DNA of 64,000 bases, from assembly GCF_050589825.1 (NCBI RefSeq), contig NZ_JBNGOZ010000022.1:16956-80955 (forward strand), given 5' to 3'. Positions 18,856-26,816 of the stretch are shown here, piece after piece. Within the stretch, counting starts at the first letter, position 1. Each line of letters starts with the position of its first letter. The notes under the pieces are model-generated. The model had not been told where the DNA came from and ran no database searches. It saw nothing but the letters and a program-made list of their open reading frames with translations. Source of the DNA: Carboxylicivirga longa (GTDB lineage Bacteria; Bacteroidota; Bacteroidia; Bacteroidales; Marinilabiliaceae). A program made the position numbers and the translations under genes.

Positions 18856-18891
18856 ATAAAAATCACCCGATCTGCCTTGCAGATCGGGTGA
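18856..18891 (-). terminator. Intrinsic terminator between ptb and buk
   Basis: A perfect 13-bp stem, TCACCCGATCTGC (18863-18875) with its complement (18879-18891), has a 3-base loop and a T-rich tail on the reverse strand. It begins five bases past the ptb stop codon and should reduce readthrough into buk. Confidence 0.85.
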
Positions 18892-18895
18892 GTAA

Positions 18896-19792
18896 CTAAC
18901 CCATGGTAGCCAATAAAATACTATTATATTTCGACTCTTCTGAATCGCTGCGTGAAGTGAGTACGATGGGCGCTGAGGCACCCAATATGACCGAAGCCAC
19001 CTTTGCTTTAGCAAAAAACACCAATGTTTTATACAGCACATTACCCACCTCAATATCGGGCATTAGCAACAGATCGGTATCGCCTGCCACCTCACTTTTA
19101 ATACCCTTGTGTTTGGCACTCTCAAAACTAATGGCATTATCAAAGGCCAGAGGACCGTCAATAAGGCAGTTTTTGATCTGATCGCGTTGATTCATCTTGG
19201 ACAGCAATGCAGCATCCAGGGTAGCCTGCATGCTCTCATTTACAATCTCGATGGCCCCCAACACTGCTACCTTGGGCTTGGCAATGCCCATTTTATTCAT
19301 AAAACCCACCGAATTGTTCACAATAGCGATTTTATCCTGTAGGTTGGGTGCGATGTTCATTGCCACATCGGTAACGGCAATCAGCTTATGATAGGTATCC
19401 ACCTCAAACAGGGCGAAATGCGACAGCAAGCTGCCGGTGCGCAGTCCCCACTCTTTATTGAGCACTCCCTTGAGTAATACCGGGGTCGGCACCTTACCTT
19501 TCATGAGTATATCGGCCTTTCCATCGTGCACCATGCGCACGGCCAACTCCACCGCTTTTACATTGTCGGGCTCGTGAATAAAAGTAGCACCGTTAAAATC
19601 AAAGCCTCTCTCCTCAACGATACGCTCGGTATCGGGTCGTGAACCGATTAAAACGGGCTCGATAATGCCAGACTGAAAGGCTGTATTAACAGCCTCCAGT
19701 GAGTGCGAATCTTGCGACACCGCAAGTACTAGCCTCTTCTTTACTTTACTATTCTCAACAAGCTTCTGAAGATCTGATAAGGATTTAAACAT
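18896..19792 (-). CDS. ptb: Phosphate butyryltransferase
   Basis: 298 residues, usual for Ptb and shorter than most Pta. PTA/PTB-family landmarks: LAVSQDSHSLEAV at ~23, IEPVLIG, ADILMKGKVPTPVLLKGVLNKEWGLRTG at ~95-122, IAVTDVAMNIAPNL, DGPLAFDNAIS and DLLLMPDIEVGNVLYKTL near 245. The LMKGKV and GPLAFDNA signatures favour phosphate butyryl- over acetyltransferase. Reaction: butyryl-CoA plus phosphate to butyryl phosphate plus CoA, coupled to Buk. It lies 34 bases downstream of ackA on the same strand, so ackA-ptb are probably cotranscribed. Confidence 0.92.
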   Translation of the reverse strand: MFKSLSDLQKLVENSKVKKRLVLAVSQDSHSLEAVNTAFQSGIIEPVLIGSRPDTERIVEERGFDFNGATFIHEPDNVKAVELAVRMVHDGKADILMKGKVPTPVLLKGVLNKEWGLRTGSLLSHFALFEVDTYHKLIAVTDVAMNIAPNLQDKIAIVNNSVGFMNKMGIAKPKVAVLGAIEIVNESMQATLDAALLSKMNQRDQIKNCLIDGPLAFDNAISFESAKHKGIKSEVAGDTDLLLMPDIEVGNVLYKTLVFFAKAKVASVILGASAPIVLTSRSDSEESKYNSILLATMG

Positions 19793-19826
19793 AGTATGAA
19801 TAAGGATTTAGTTAGCTACTTAAGGA

Positions 19827-21044
19827 TTAACGATTGGCCAGCTCTTCAACAATTTGCTTGGTATCTTGTGCAATTACCAGTTCTTCGTTAGTTGGCACTA
19901 CCAATACCTTCACACGACTATCATTGGAGCTGATTGTCTGCTCTTCGGCATGGGTTGCTTTGTTTACTTCGGCATCCAGCTGTAAGCCTAAAAATTCAAG
20001 ACCTTCACACACACCAGCTCTTACATAGTCGGCATTCTCGCCAATACCACCCGTAAATACAACCATGTCAACGCCACCCATGGCTGCTGCATATGATCCA
20101 ATGTATTTACGAATGCGGTAGTTATAAACTTTCAGTCCCAGCAGGGCATTATCATTGCCTTCACCGGCTGCTGCATGAATCTCCCGCATATCCGAGGAGA
20201 TACCTGTGAGCCCCAACAAGCCGCTATGCTTGTTAAAAAGCACACTGGCCGAACGTGTTCCGATCAGTTCTTTGTCCATAATGTAGGATACAGCACCCAC
20301 ATCCAGGTCACCGGCGCGCGTACCCATCACCAATCCTTCCAATGGAGTAAAACCCATGGATGTATCCACCGACTCACCCTTATTAATGGCACAGATGGAG
20401 GCTCCGTTACCCAGGTGACATACGATTACCTTCTGATTGTTGTAATCAACATCCAGCAGCTCACAAGCACGGCGGGATACATAGCGATGGCTGGTGCCAT
20501 GAAAGCCGTAGCGGCGGATACCATATTTTTTATATAAAGACTGTGGAATGGCATACATATAGGCCTCTTTGGGCATAGTCTGGTGAAATGCCGTATCGAA
20601 AACCCCGCACTGCGGAACACTTGGAAGCAGTTGTGTAATAGCATCAATACCCTTTAGGTTGGGTGGGTTGTGCAGCGGTGCCAAATCAATACACTCCTCC
20701 ATCTTGCGCACCACATCGTTGGTGATAAATACGCTGGAATTAAACTCCTCGCCACCATGCACCACGCGATGACCCACGGCATCAATCTCCTCAAGTGAAG
20801 CGATACAACCATGACGCTCGCTCACCAGCACGCCCAAAATGTAGTCAATACCGGTTTGATGATCTAAAATTTCACCTTCCAACAATACTTTTTCGTTATC
20901 TTCTTTTTGGTGCTTCAGGAATGAGCCCTTCAAACCGATTTTTTCAACCGCACCGGCAGCCAAAACATGCCAATCATCATTGGCCATGTTAAATAACTGA
21001 TATTTAATGGATGAACTACCACAGTTCAATACTAAAATCTTCAT
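19827..21044 (-). CDS. ackA: Acetate kinase
   Basis: 405 residues, full length. The start MKILVLNCGSSSIKYQLF, DAVGHRVVHGGEEF (substrate-binding Arg and His), VFDTAFHQTMP, RRYGFHGTSHRYVS, VCHLGNGASICAI, TRAGDLDVG and FTGGIGENADYVR are the acetate kinase signatures in order. It makes ATP from acetyl phosphate made by Pta, whose gene is two genes upstream. The gene order pta, dehydrogenase, ackA separates the usual pta-ackA pair by one gene. No strong terminator follows before ptb. Confidence 0.96.
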   Translation of the reverse strand: MKILVLNCGSSSIKYQLFNMANDDWHVLAAGAVEKIGLKGSFLKHQKEDNEKVLLEGEILDHQTGIDYILGVLVSERHGCIASLEEIDAVGHRVVHGGEEFNSSVFITNDVVRKMEECIDLAPLHNPPNLKGIDAITQLLPSVPQCGVFDTAFHQTMPKEAYMYAIPQSLYKKYGIRRYGFHGTSHRYVSRRACELLDVDYNNQKVIVCHLGNGASICAINKGESVDTSMGFTPLEGLVMGTRAGDLDVGAVSYIMDKELIGTRSASVLFNKHSGLLGLTGISSDMREIHAAAGEGNDNALLGLKVYNYRIRKYIGSYAAAMGGVDMVVFTGGIGENADYVRAGVCEGLEFLGLQLDAEVNKATHAEEQTISSNDSRVKVLVVPTNEELVIAQDTKQIVEELANR

Positions 21045-21105
21045 TTCAAAAGTCGTTTTTTGATGATGACACCACCATCATGTTCGTTATTTTTATTCTA
21101 CTCCA

Positions 21106-22089
21106 CTAGTCGCGTTTCCCGGCATTCGTTTCTTCATCCAGGATATTACCCTCCTGATCGTAACGATAGAAACCAACCCCCACATGACTACCCAAACGCT
21201 TGGCACGCACCAAACGACGGATCATTGGGGAGGGAGCAAAACGTTGATTACCGAATTCTTCATGAAGGTTTTCCATCCAACGAACCACTTTATCCAAACC
21301 AATAATATCAGCAGCCTTAAAGGGACCTACGCGCATACCCAAACCAATCTCCATGGTCTTATCAATATCACGCATAGTAGCTACCCCTTCCATCAGCGTG
21401 GCACAAGCCTCGTTAAGCAGGGTAACGTACAAACGAACACTCACAATACCGGCTGATTCTTCCACAGGAATTACATCGCGATTAATCAACTTAACAAAGG
21501 TACAAACGCGCTCATACACATCGCTGGAAGTGTATAAACCCTTTACTACCTCGATGATGCGGGCTTCGGGTGATGTTACAAAAAAATGGAGGCTGGCACA
21601 ACGCTCTGGGAATTGCAACTCAGAGGCCAATTCTGTTACGACAATGGTAGTTGCATTGGTGGCGATAATAGCATCGCGGCTTACCACTTCCTCTACCTTT
21701 CTAAACACTTCCTTGCGGGTATCAATGCTGCGCACACCTGTCTTCTCGTCGGCGCGTATGGCCTCAATCACAAAGTCACAATCGCCTAAATCGCTAAAGT
21801 TGGTAGAGCCCTTAATGCGACTCATTATGGCACGTTTCTCGCTTCCTGTCAAACCCCAGTTTTCAATTCGGCTATCCAACTCCTTACCGATATTATCCAA
21901 CGCCTGAGATATTTTCTCTTCATTCAGCTCAATAAAAACGACTTCCATGCCATGCCAACTGGCAATACGGACAATACTTTGTCCTTCTTTTCCACATCCT
22001 ATAACACCGACTTTCGAAAACAGTGTTTTCCCTTTTTTCTTTTGACCTAGAGCATACTGTTCAATAGGTTCCACAAGAATTTCAGCCAT
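21106..22089 (-). CDS. Divergent 3-hydroxyacyl-CoA dehydrogenase family protein
   Basis: 327 residues. After a ~27-residue N-terminal extension comes a Rossmann fold with intact GxGxxG (VGVIGCGKEGQS), the DFVIEAI segment, and LHFFVTSPEARIIEVV in place of the usual MHFFNPxPxMKLVEV, keeping the catalytic His and Glu. The C-terminal helical domain has NEACATLMEGVATMRDIDKTMEIGLGMRVGPFKAADIIGLD, typical of HbdA. The canonical PGFVVNR motif is AGIVSVR here, so the conserved Asn near the active site is replaced. It may still reduce acetoacetyl-CoA or a similar substrate in a butyrate route, or have changed function. It lies between pta and ackA, so a link to acyl-CoA fermentation is likely. No thiolase, crotonase or acyl-CoA dehydrogenase is in the window. 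Confidence 0.8.
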   Translation of the reverse strand: MAEILVEPIEQYALGQKKKGKTLFSKVGVIGCGKEGQSIVRIASWHGMEVVFIELNEEKISQALDNIGKELDSRIENWGLTGSEKRAIMSRIKGSTNFSDLGDCDFVIEAIRADEKTGVRSIDTRKEVFRKVEEVVSRDAIIATNATTIVVTELASELQFPERCASLHFFVTSPEARIIEVVKGLYTSSDVYERVCTFVKLINRDVIPVEESAGIVSVRLYVTLLNEACATLMEGVATMRDIDKTMEIGLGMRVGPFKAADIIGLDKVVRWMENLHEEFGNQRFAPSPMIRRLVRAKRLGSHVGVGFYRYDQEGNILDEETNAGKRD

Positions 22090-22142
22090 CTATCTGTCCT
22101 TTAAATTCCTAATGATTTTTATACTTATGTTATTGCCTTCAA

Positions 22143-22168
22143 ATACAAAAGCCGGCGCTAACCGGCTT
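22143..22168 (-). terminator. Terminator after pta
   Basis: AAGCCGG and CCGGCTT (22149-22155, 22162-22168) form a short stem. On the reverse strand it is followed by TTGTATTT, a weak T-tract, five bases past the pta stop. It may be leaky and allow readthrough into the dehydrogenase gene. Confidence 0.6.
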
Positions 22169-22172
22169 GCTA

Positions 22173-23177
22173 TTACATATTTCCTGCTGCCTGATTTGCC
22201 GTGATTGCCACCAGGTTAACAATGTCACTCACGGAACAACCGCGCGACAGATCGTTGATGGGAGCCGCCATCCCCTGTAGCACGGGACCAATTGCTTCGG
22301 CCTGCGCCATTCGCTGCACCAGCTTATAGGCAATATTACCAGTCTCTAGTGTTGGGAACACCAACACATTGGCCTGCCCGGCAATTTCAGAACCCGGTGC
22401 CTTTTTCTGACCGATAGCCGGTACAATAGCAGCATCGGACTGGAGCTCGCCGTCAATTTTCATATCCGGAGCCATCTTCTGCGCCAGGGCAGTGGCTGTT
22501 GCCACCTTATCTACCATCTCATGCTTCGCCGATCCCTTTGTTGAGAAGCTTAACATGGCAATTTTGGGTTCAAAACCGGCAATGGCTTTGGTGGTGCGTC
22601 CGGTGGCCACGGCTATCTCAGCCAGCTCCTCGGCAGTGGGGTTAGGATGCACCGCGCAATCGGCAAACACCATCATACCTTCTTCACCAAAGCTCTTATC
22701 TTTTAATATCATAATGAAGGCTCCGGAAACAACACTAATGCCCGGCGCTGTTTTAACATATTGAAAAGCGGGTCGTAACACATCGCCGGTAGCATTATCA
22801 GCACCTGCCACCTCGCCATCGGCATCTCCGGCCTTAATCATCATCACTGCCAAAAACAACGGGTTTTTTATCAACTTAAGGGCTTCCTCTTTTGTTAATC
22901 CTTTGTTTTTTCTGATCTCCACCATCATGTCGGCATAAGCCTCCATCTTATCGTGCATCTCCGGATCAACAACTGTTGCCTTGCCAATCGCCTCCAAACC
23001 AAATTCACTCGCTGCTGCCTTCACCTTATCGGGGTTACCAATAAGGATAATATCAGCGAAGTCTTCTGTTAAAATCGTATTAGCGGCACGAAGCGTACGC
23101 TCCTCTAAACCTTCAGGCAGAACGATGCGTTTCTTATTCTCGCCTGCCCTCTGCTTAAGTTGTTCTATAAATTCCAT
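22173..23177 (-). CDS. pta: Phosphate acetyltransferase (short form)
   Basis: 334 residues, the single-domain form lacking the N-terminal DRTGG part. Motifs: KKRIVLPEGLEERTLRAA, NPLFLAVMMIKAGDADGEVAGADNATGDVLRPAFQ, MMVFADCAVHPNPTAEELAEIA, MLSFSTKGSAKH, DGELQSDAAIVP and ANVLVFPTLETGNIAYKL. These match Pta of Bacteroidales. It converts acetyl-CoA plus phosphate to acetyl phosphate, feeding AckA for ATP synthesis, or works in reverse to use acetate. It is the first gene of the acid cluster and has its own promoter box. Confidence 0.95.
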   Translation of the reverse strand: MEFIEQLKQRAGENKKRIVLPEGLEERTLRAANTILTEDFADIILIGNPDKVKAAASEFGLEAIGKATVVDPEMHDKMEAYADMMVEIRKNKGLTKEEALKLIKNPLFLAVMMIKAGDADGEVAGADNATGDVLRPAFQYVKTAPGISVVSGAFIMILKDKSFGEEGMMVFADCAVHPNPTAEELAEIAVATGRTTKAIAGFEPKIAMLSFSTKGSAKHEMVDKVATATALAQKMAPDMKIDGELQSDAAIVPAIGQKKAPGSEIAGQANVLVFPTLETGNIAYKLVQRMAQAEAIGPVLQGMAAPINDLSRGCSVSDIVNLVAITANQAAGNM

Positions 23178-23213
23178 TTGTTCTATAAAAAGTTATAATT
23201 ATCAATAATGCTG

Positions 23214-23221
23214 CAAATTTA
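23214..23221 (-). promoter_or_regulatory. -7 box of pta
   Basis: The reverse strand reads TAAATTTGCAGC, a TAnnTTTG box 37 bases before the pta start and with the TTTGCAGC extension seen at other promoters here. Confidence 0.5.
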
Positions 23222-23365
23222 CGCTGAAAATCGTATTATTCACATGCCTTTTATCATTTTAATAAGATGTTTAAAAACAGAAAACATCAAAGATAAAAAT
23301 TTGACAATCAGCTACATTAAACTTCGTAAACATTTGCTGACTAGTCTCTTGTCGCGACTGCTTTC

Positions 23366-23515
23366 AAATTATAAATCCTGTGGCTTATCTTCCGCACTAA
23401 AGCTCAGCATTAGTGAGCTAACGCAGACTAAGTATTTCAAGTGCTCTAATAACTTATCGCTATCGCGCACTAAAGCTACAATCAAGAGCCACAAGGCCTT
23501 GGTAGCTTATAATTT
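23366..23515. repeat. Long palindromic non-coding element
   Basis: Outer arms AAATTATAA (23366-23374) and TTATAATTT (23507-23515) and inner arms GTGGCT (23380-23385) and AGCCAC (23487-23492) nest in register. Inside are a hairpin AGCTCA/TGAGCT (23401-23419) and a direct repeat CGCACTAAAGCT at about 23393-23404 and 23466-23476. A MITE or a structured RNA are both possible; no open frame fits. Confidence 0.5.
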
Positions 23516-23720
23516 TCCAAAAATAAATGCAGTTAGTTAAACCGATATTTTGAAGGGTTACTACAAAGAAAGGCTTTTTATCGGTTTAACAAAAATGTTT
23601 TCAAGGAGGTTCACTCTTCAACACTTCAAAAATTGTTGAGGCTGAACTTCATGATCATCCAAAAACGACGACCATATTACAAATACAATCAGGCTATCTT
23701 ATTACTCATGAGATAACTCA

Positions 23721-24353
23721 CTAATAAATAGGAGGCGTACCTCGCTTAGAAGTGATCACTACCACACCATCGGCAGCCTGTGTTCCATAAAGACGAATGG
23801 CTTTTTCCCCTTTGATAATTCGTATGGATGCCACATTATAGTCCGCTATCTCCATTAATCCATCCACAATTTTATTATCCAGTACAAACAAGGGTTGCTT
23901 TCCCATTGCATTCAGGGAGCGGATCTGCGTCGCCATCTGACGTTCATCGTTGGTCAGGGCAAAACGAACAGGGATACGCATGCGGGTATTAACGGCTTGC
24001 CGATTCACCGTACCGGGCTTCCACGGTCCCGAATCCTTTAGCATTGCCAGCACCTCGGCGTCCAACTTTTCATCAATACCTTTTTCCACTTCGGCCTGTT
24101 CCACAACTCCTTTGGAGGTCACCACAAAGCTAAGCCACACGTCACCCTCTATACCTTGTAACTTATAGGCGCTATCAAAATCAATCTGCTTCCGAAAATG
24201 CTGCCCAATATCCTTACCTGCTTTTTTAAGGCGTGGCAGCTTATCCACTACATCATAAACCTCTTTATCTAAGATAGTTTCCTGTGCCTCAAGCCCCACA
24301 ACAACAAAACACAAAAAGAATAAAGTGCTGAAAAATTTGATGGTAACATTCAT
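23721..24353 (-). CDS. Secreted TonB C-terminal domain fused to a receptor-plug-like tail
   Basis: 210 residues with a signal peptide (hydrophobic core 8-21, cleavage near GLEAQ). Residues ~48-125 match a TonB C-terminal domain: YKLQGIEGDVWLSFVVTSKGVVEQAEVEKG, then ALKDSGPWKPGTVNRQAVNTRMRIPVRF-like ending. The tail (~150-205), PLFVLDNKIVDG followed by VASIRIIKGEKAIRLYGTQAADGVVVITSKRG, copies the end of a TonB-receptor plug domain. There is no N-terminal membrane anchor of the normal TonB kind, so it is unlikely to be the energising TonB. Similar plug-like tails occur on BlaR1-type and related Bacteroidota proteins, of unclear role. Confidence 0.75.
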   Translation of the reverse strand: MNVTIKFFSTLFFLCFVVVGLEAQETILDKEVYDVVDKLPRLKKAGKDIGQHFRKQIDFDSAYKLQGIEGDVWLSFVVTSKGVVEQAEVEKGIDEKLDAEVLAMLKDSGPWKPGTVNRQAVNTRMRIPVRFALTNDERQMATQIRSLNAMGKQPLFVLDNKIVDGLMEIADYNVASIRIIKGEKAIRLYGTQAADGVVVITSKRGTPPIY

Positions 24354-24460
24354 AATTCAAGTTTTAGACGGTTAGCTATTGAAGAAAATGGCGAATCCAG
24401 AAGATGACGCCGATTATCTAAATAACAATAACCATACCAAACACCAACACTAACGTGTGC

Positions 24461-24712
24461 TTACGACCTGCCTCTTCGCATCTTATCAAGGCGGCTGATG
24501 ACGTCTTTCAAGCTATCTTCTCTCACTTTTGCTGCCTTTTTCCTTACCTCCTCATTTACCTCGTACGCCTTAGGAGGCGGTTCAGGTAATTCAGTGCTCT
24601 TTATTTTTCTACTTTCCATTGCCTTAGCCTCCCACTTTATATTGAGGCCATCGAGTAATTCACCAAAGAAATGCATCTTATCATCGGGCACAAATACATT
24701 GAAAGTCTTCAT
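24461..24712 (-). CDS. Small hypothetical protein (antitoxin-like N-terminus)
   Basis: I start at the ATG at 24712, giving 83 residues (MKTFNVFVPDDKMHFFGELLDGL...). The longer frame back to 24841 overlaps the amidase gene and lacks protein-like composition. The opening, a beta-strand FNVFVPDDK then a helix FFGELLDGLNIKWE, resembles the short Bacteroidota proteins often found upstream of RelE-type toxins, followed by a charged C-terminal helix rich in Lys, Arg and Glu. No toxin gene follows, so function is unknown. Confidence 0.45.
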   Translation of the reverse strand: MKTFNVFVPDDKMHFFGELLDGLNIKWEAKAMESRKIKSTELPEPPPKAYEVNEEVRKKAAKVREDSLKDVISRLDKMRRGRS

Positions 24713-24809
24713 AATATTACAATTTGTTACTATTGAAAGTTGATAATTAAAGTTAATAGAATTCTGACAATGATTCAAGCCCACCAAAAAAAATATCACC
24801 TCTGAAAAA

Positions 24810-25592
24810 TTAATCGGTAATTTTGTAATTATCAGCATCATTAAGCACTGGAAAAGCCTTACGGAAATCCCTTAATGCGGAATGATTGAGTACAACATAA
24901 GCAAAACCATTGTTATCTGCCATATCACAGATCACTTCTCCCCGCGCATTAATAACACGACTTTGACCAGCATACGACAGTTGCCCGTCATTACCTATGC
25001 GATTTAGTCCCACAACGTAACTCTGATTTTCCAATGCGCGCGCTGGCAGTAAGGTATTCCATACTTTTTTACGTGATGCAGGCCAGTTAGCCACATAAAC
25101 AAGCACATCATAAGCTTCTCCCAGGTTACGACTCCACACCGGGAAACGCAGATCGTAGCAAATAAGCAGGCAAAAACGCCAGCCCTTAATGGTAACAACA
25201 AGCCGCAGACTACCGGCCGCGTAATGAAGATGCTCATCGCCCATAGTAAACAGATGCCGCTTGTCGTAGTAATGCAGCGAGTGTTCATCCACAACATATA
25301 AGCGATTAACGAAATCACCACCTGTTTCCACCACTACACTCCCCAGAACGGTTACACCATAGGTCACTGCCACATTCCGCATCCATTGCAATACCTCACC
25401 CCCCTCCTTTTGAGCATTTTTTGCGGGTGACATGCTGAATCCACAATGAAACATCTCTGGCAAAATAAGTACATCGGTATCCTCCTCCATTTGTGAAATA
25501 TATTCATCGAGGCGGCTTAAGTTGCCGAAGGTATCCTCCCAAAGGATGTCATATTGAAGAAGTGCAATCTTTAGATCCTTCATAATTATCAT
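24810..25592 (-). CDS. Omega-amidase / nitrilase-family amidohydrolase (YafV-like)
   Basis: 260 residues; translation may start at the ATG at 25583 (MKDLKIALLQ), three codons in. The catalytic Glu-Lys-Cys triad of the carbon-nitrogen hydrolase family is visible in LILPEMFHCGFS, YDKRHLFTMGDEH and FCLLICYDLRFPVWSR. These forms match E. coli YafV and mammalian Nit2, which hydrolyse alpha-ketoglutaramate and alpha-ketosuccinamate, by-products of transamination. Cytoplasmic. Stands alone, with no linked aminotransferase. Confidence 0.9.
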   Translation of the reverse strand: MIIMKDLKIALLQYDILWEDTFGNLSRLDEYISQMEEDTDVLILPEMFHCGFSMSPAKNAQKEGGEVLQWMRNVAVTYGVTVLGSVVVETGGDFVNRLYVVDEHSLHYYDKRHLFTMGDEHLHYAAGSLRLVVTIKGWRFCLLICYDLRFPVWSRNLGEAYDVLVYVANWPASRKKVWNTLLPARALENQSYVVGLNRIGNDGQLSYAGQSRVINARGEVICDMADNNGFAYVVLNHSALRDFRKAFPVLNDADNYKITD

Positions 25593-25718
25593 TTTAGTTG
25601 AACACTACTCTGCACGCCGGCACCTTCAGCTTGCCCCTCGTACATTCTAAGCGTTTGTTTATTTTATAACAATCTTACTGATTTCTGTTTATTTTCTTTA
25701 AAATGTGATTAAAGTATT

Positions 25719-25726
25719 TAATTTTG
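25719..25726 (+). promoter_or_regulatory. -7 box of the YitT-family gene
   Basis: TAATTTTG followed by CGCCC, about 52 bases before the start codon; fits TAnnTTTG. Confidence 0.4.
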
Positions 25727-25777
25727 CGCCCGCAAAAAATTAACACACTAACCATCACACTCAATTAACTCAAAAAA

Positions 25778-26689
25778 ATGGAAAAATTAAAAATTACTGC
25801 CCAACTGTATGGCGAGAGTACCAAAAGAACCATACTAGACTATACTCTTATTGTAAGCGGTGCTTTTATTTTGGCTGCCGGATTTGTCTTTTTCATCAAC
25901 CCTTATAACATCGTACCAGGCGGCGTCTATGGTATTGGCATTGTAGTACATCACCTGGTACCTGCCATTCCGGTGGGTACTTTCGGACTAGTGCTGAATA
26001 TACCTTTAACCCTGCTGGGCATTAAGATACTGGGCGCACGCTTCGGCATTAAAACCATATTAGGAATGGTACTTACCACCATTTTTATGGATGGCCTCAC
26101 TTACTTTATTGGTGCAAACGATCCATTGGGGCTAACTGATGACCTTTTACTATCGTGTGTGTTTGGCGGCATAGTAATCGGTCTCGGTTTAGGACTTATC
26201 TTCAAAGCTAAAGCCACCTCGGGCGGATCGGACATAGTGGCCATGATACTGGCCAAATACAGCCGAATATCTGTTGGACAGCTACTAATTATTGTCGACT
26301 CCGTTATTGTACTCATCGGTCTTATTGTATTTAAAGACTGGAAAATACCACTATACTCATGGATCGTCATTTTTATCACCGGCAAGGTAATTGACATTAC
26401 CATTGATGGCTTGAATTATGAGCGGGCGCTATTGATTGTGTCCGACAAACACGCCCTGATTAAAGACAAAATATTGAACACCCTGGAGCGGGGTGGCACC
26501 TACCTAAATGGCGAAGGGATGTATAGCGGCGATGCTAAAAGGATAATATTCACAGTAGTAACACGTCGTGAGGTGTCGGCCTTACAGGCCATGATCAAAA
26601 CCATAGACCCTGAGGCTTTTATGGCTATTATGGAAACATCAGAGATTATTGGCGAAGGCTTCAAGTCGCTGGAAGACAAAAGTGAGTAA
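25778..26689 (+). CDS. YitT family membrane protein (YitT_membrane plus DUF2179)
   Basis: 303 residues. Five to six membrane helices over residues ~20-215, with the family motifs FINPYNIVPGGVYGIGIV, VLNIPLTLLGIKILG, and KATSGGSDIVAMIL followed by SVGQLLIIVDSVIV. The C-terminal DUF2179 domain (~225-295) includes GGTYLNGEGMYSGDAKRIIFTVVTRREVSALQ and ends with a FMAIMETSEIIGEGF segment. The family is widespread and its transport substrate is not established. Monocistronic, with a promoter box upstream and a terminator downstream. Confidence 0.9.
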   Translation: MEKLKITAQLYGESTKRTILDYTLIVSGAFILAAGFVFFINPYNIVPGGVYGIGIVVHHLVPAIPVGTFGLVLNIPLTLLGIKILGARFGIKTILGMVLTTIFMDGLTYFIGANDPLGLTDDLLLSCVFGGIVIGLGLGLIFKAKATSGGSDIVAMILAKYSRISVGQLLIIVDSVIVLIGLIVFKDWKIPLYSWIVIFITGKVIDITIDGLNYERALLIVSDKHALIKDKILNTLERGGTYLNGEGMYSGDAKRIIFTVVTRREVSALQAMIKTIDPEAFMAIMETSEIIGEGFKSLEDKSE

Positions 26690-26715
26690 ATAACATACAA
26701 GTATATTAAAATCAC

Positions 26716-26746
26716 GGGCCAGGCATATAATTTTGTCTGGCCTTTT
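26716..26746 (+). terminator. Intrinsic terminator after the YitT-family gene
   Basis: GGCCAG (26716-26721) pairs with CTGGCC (26736-26741), followed by TTTTCT. Confidence 0.75.
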
Positions 26747-26788
26747 CTATATTTCAGATGATAAGGGCATATTTCCACCGAATGGTAT

Positions 26789-26796
26789 TAACTTTG
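26789..26796 (+). promoter_or_regulatory. -7 box that fixes the start of the barrel-protein gene
   Basis: TAACTTTG lies 21 bases before the ATG at 26817 and downstream of an earlier in-frame ATG at 26733, so the shorter protein is the likely product. Confidence 0.45.
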
Positions 26797-26816
26797 AGCC
26801 TCCTAAAACCAAGACT

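Larger units (their letters stand above)
23178..23720. other. Intergenic region with promoter box and palindromic element
   Basis: No supported gene in 543 bases. It contains the pta -7 box (23214-23221), a ~150-base structured element (23366-23515), and a 12-bp inverted repeat, GTTAAACCGATA with TATCGGTTTAAC (23536-23547 and 23579-23590), separated by 31 bases. Confidence 0.5.

Noticed and set aside
24376..24447. Short reverse stretch reading LVLVFGMVIVI, a stop, then IIGVIFWIRHFLQ, like a tiny membrane protein
   Set aside because: It has an in-frame TAG at 24418-24420, no clear start, and overlaps the small hypothetical gene. It could be a remnant but the evidence is too thin.
26733..26816. 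Upstream extension of the barrel-protein frame
   Set aside because: It lies before the -7 box at 26789 and would place non-signal sequence ahead of a clear signal peptide.
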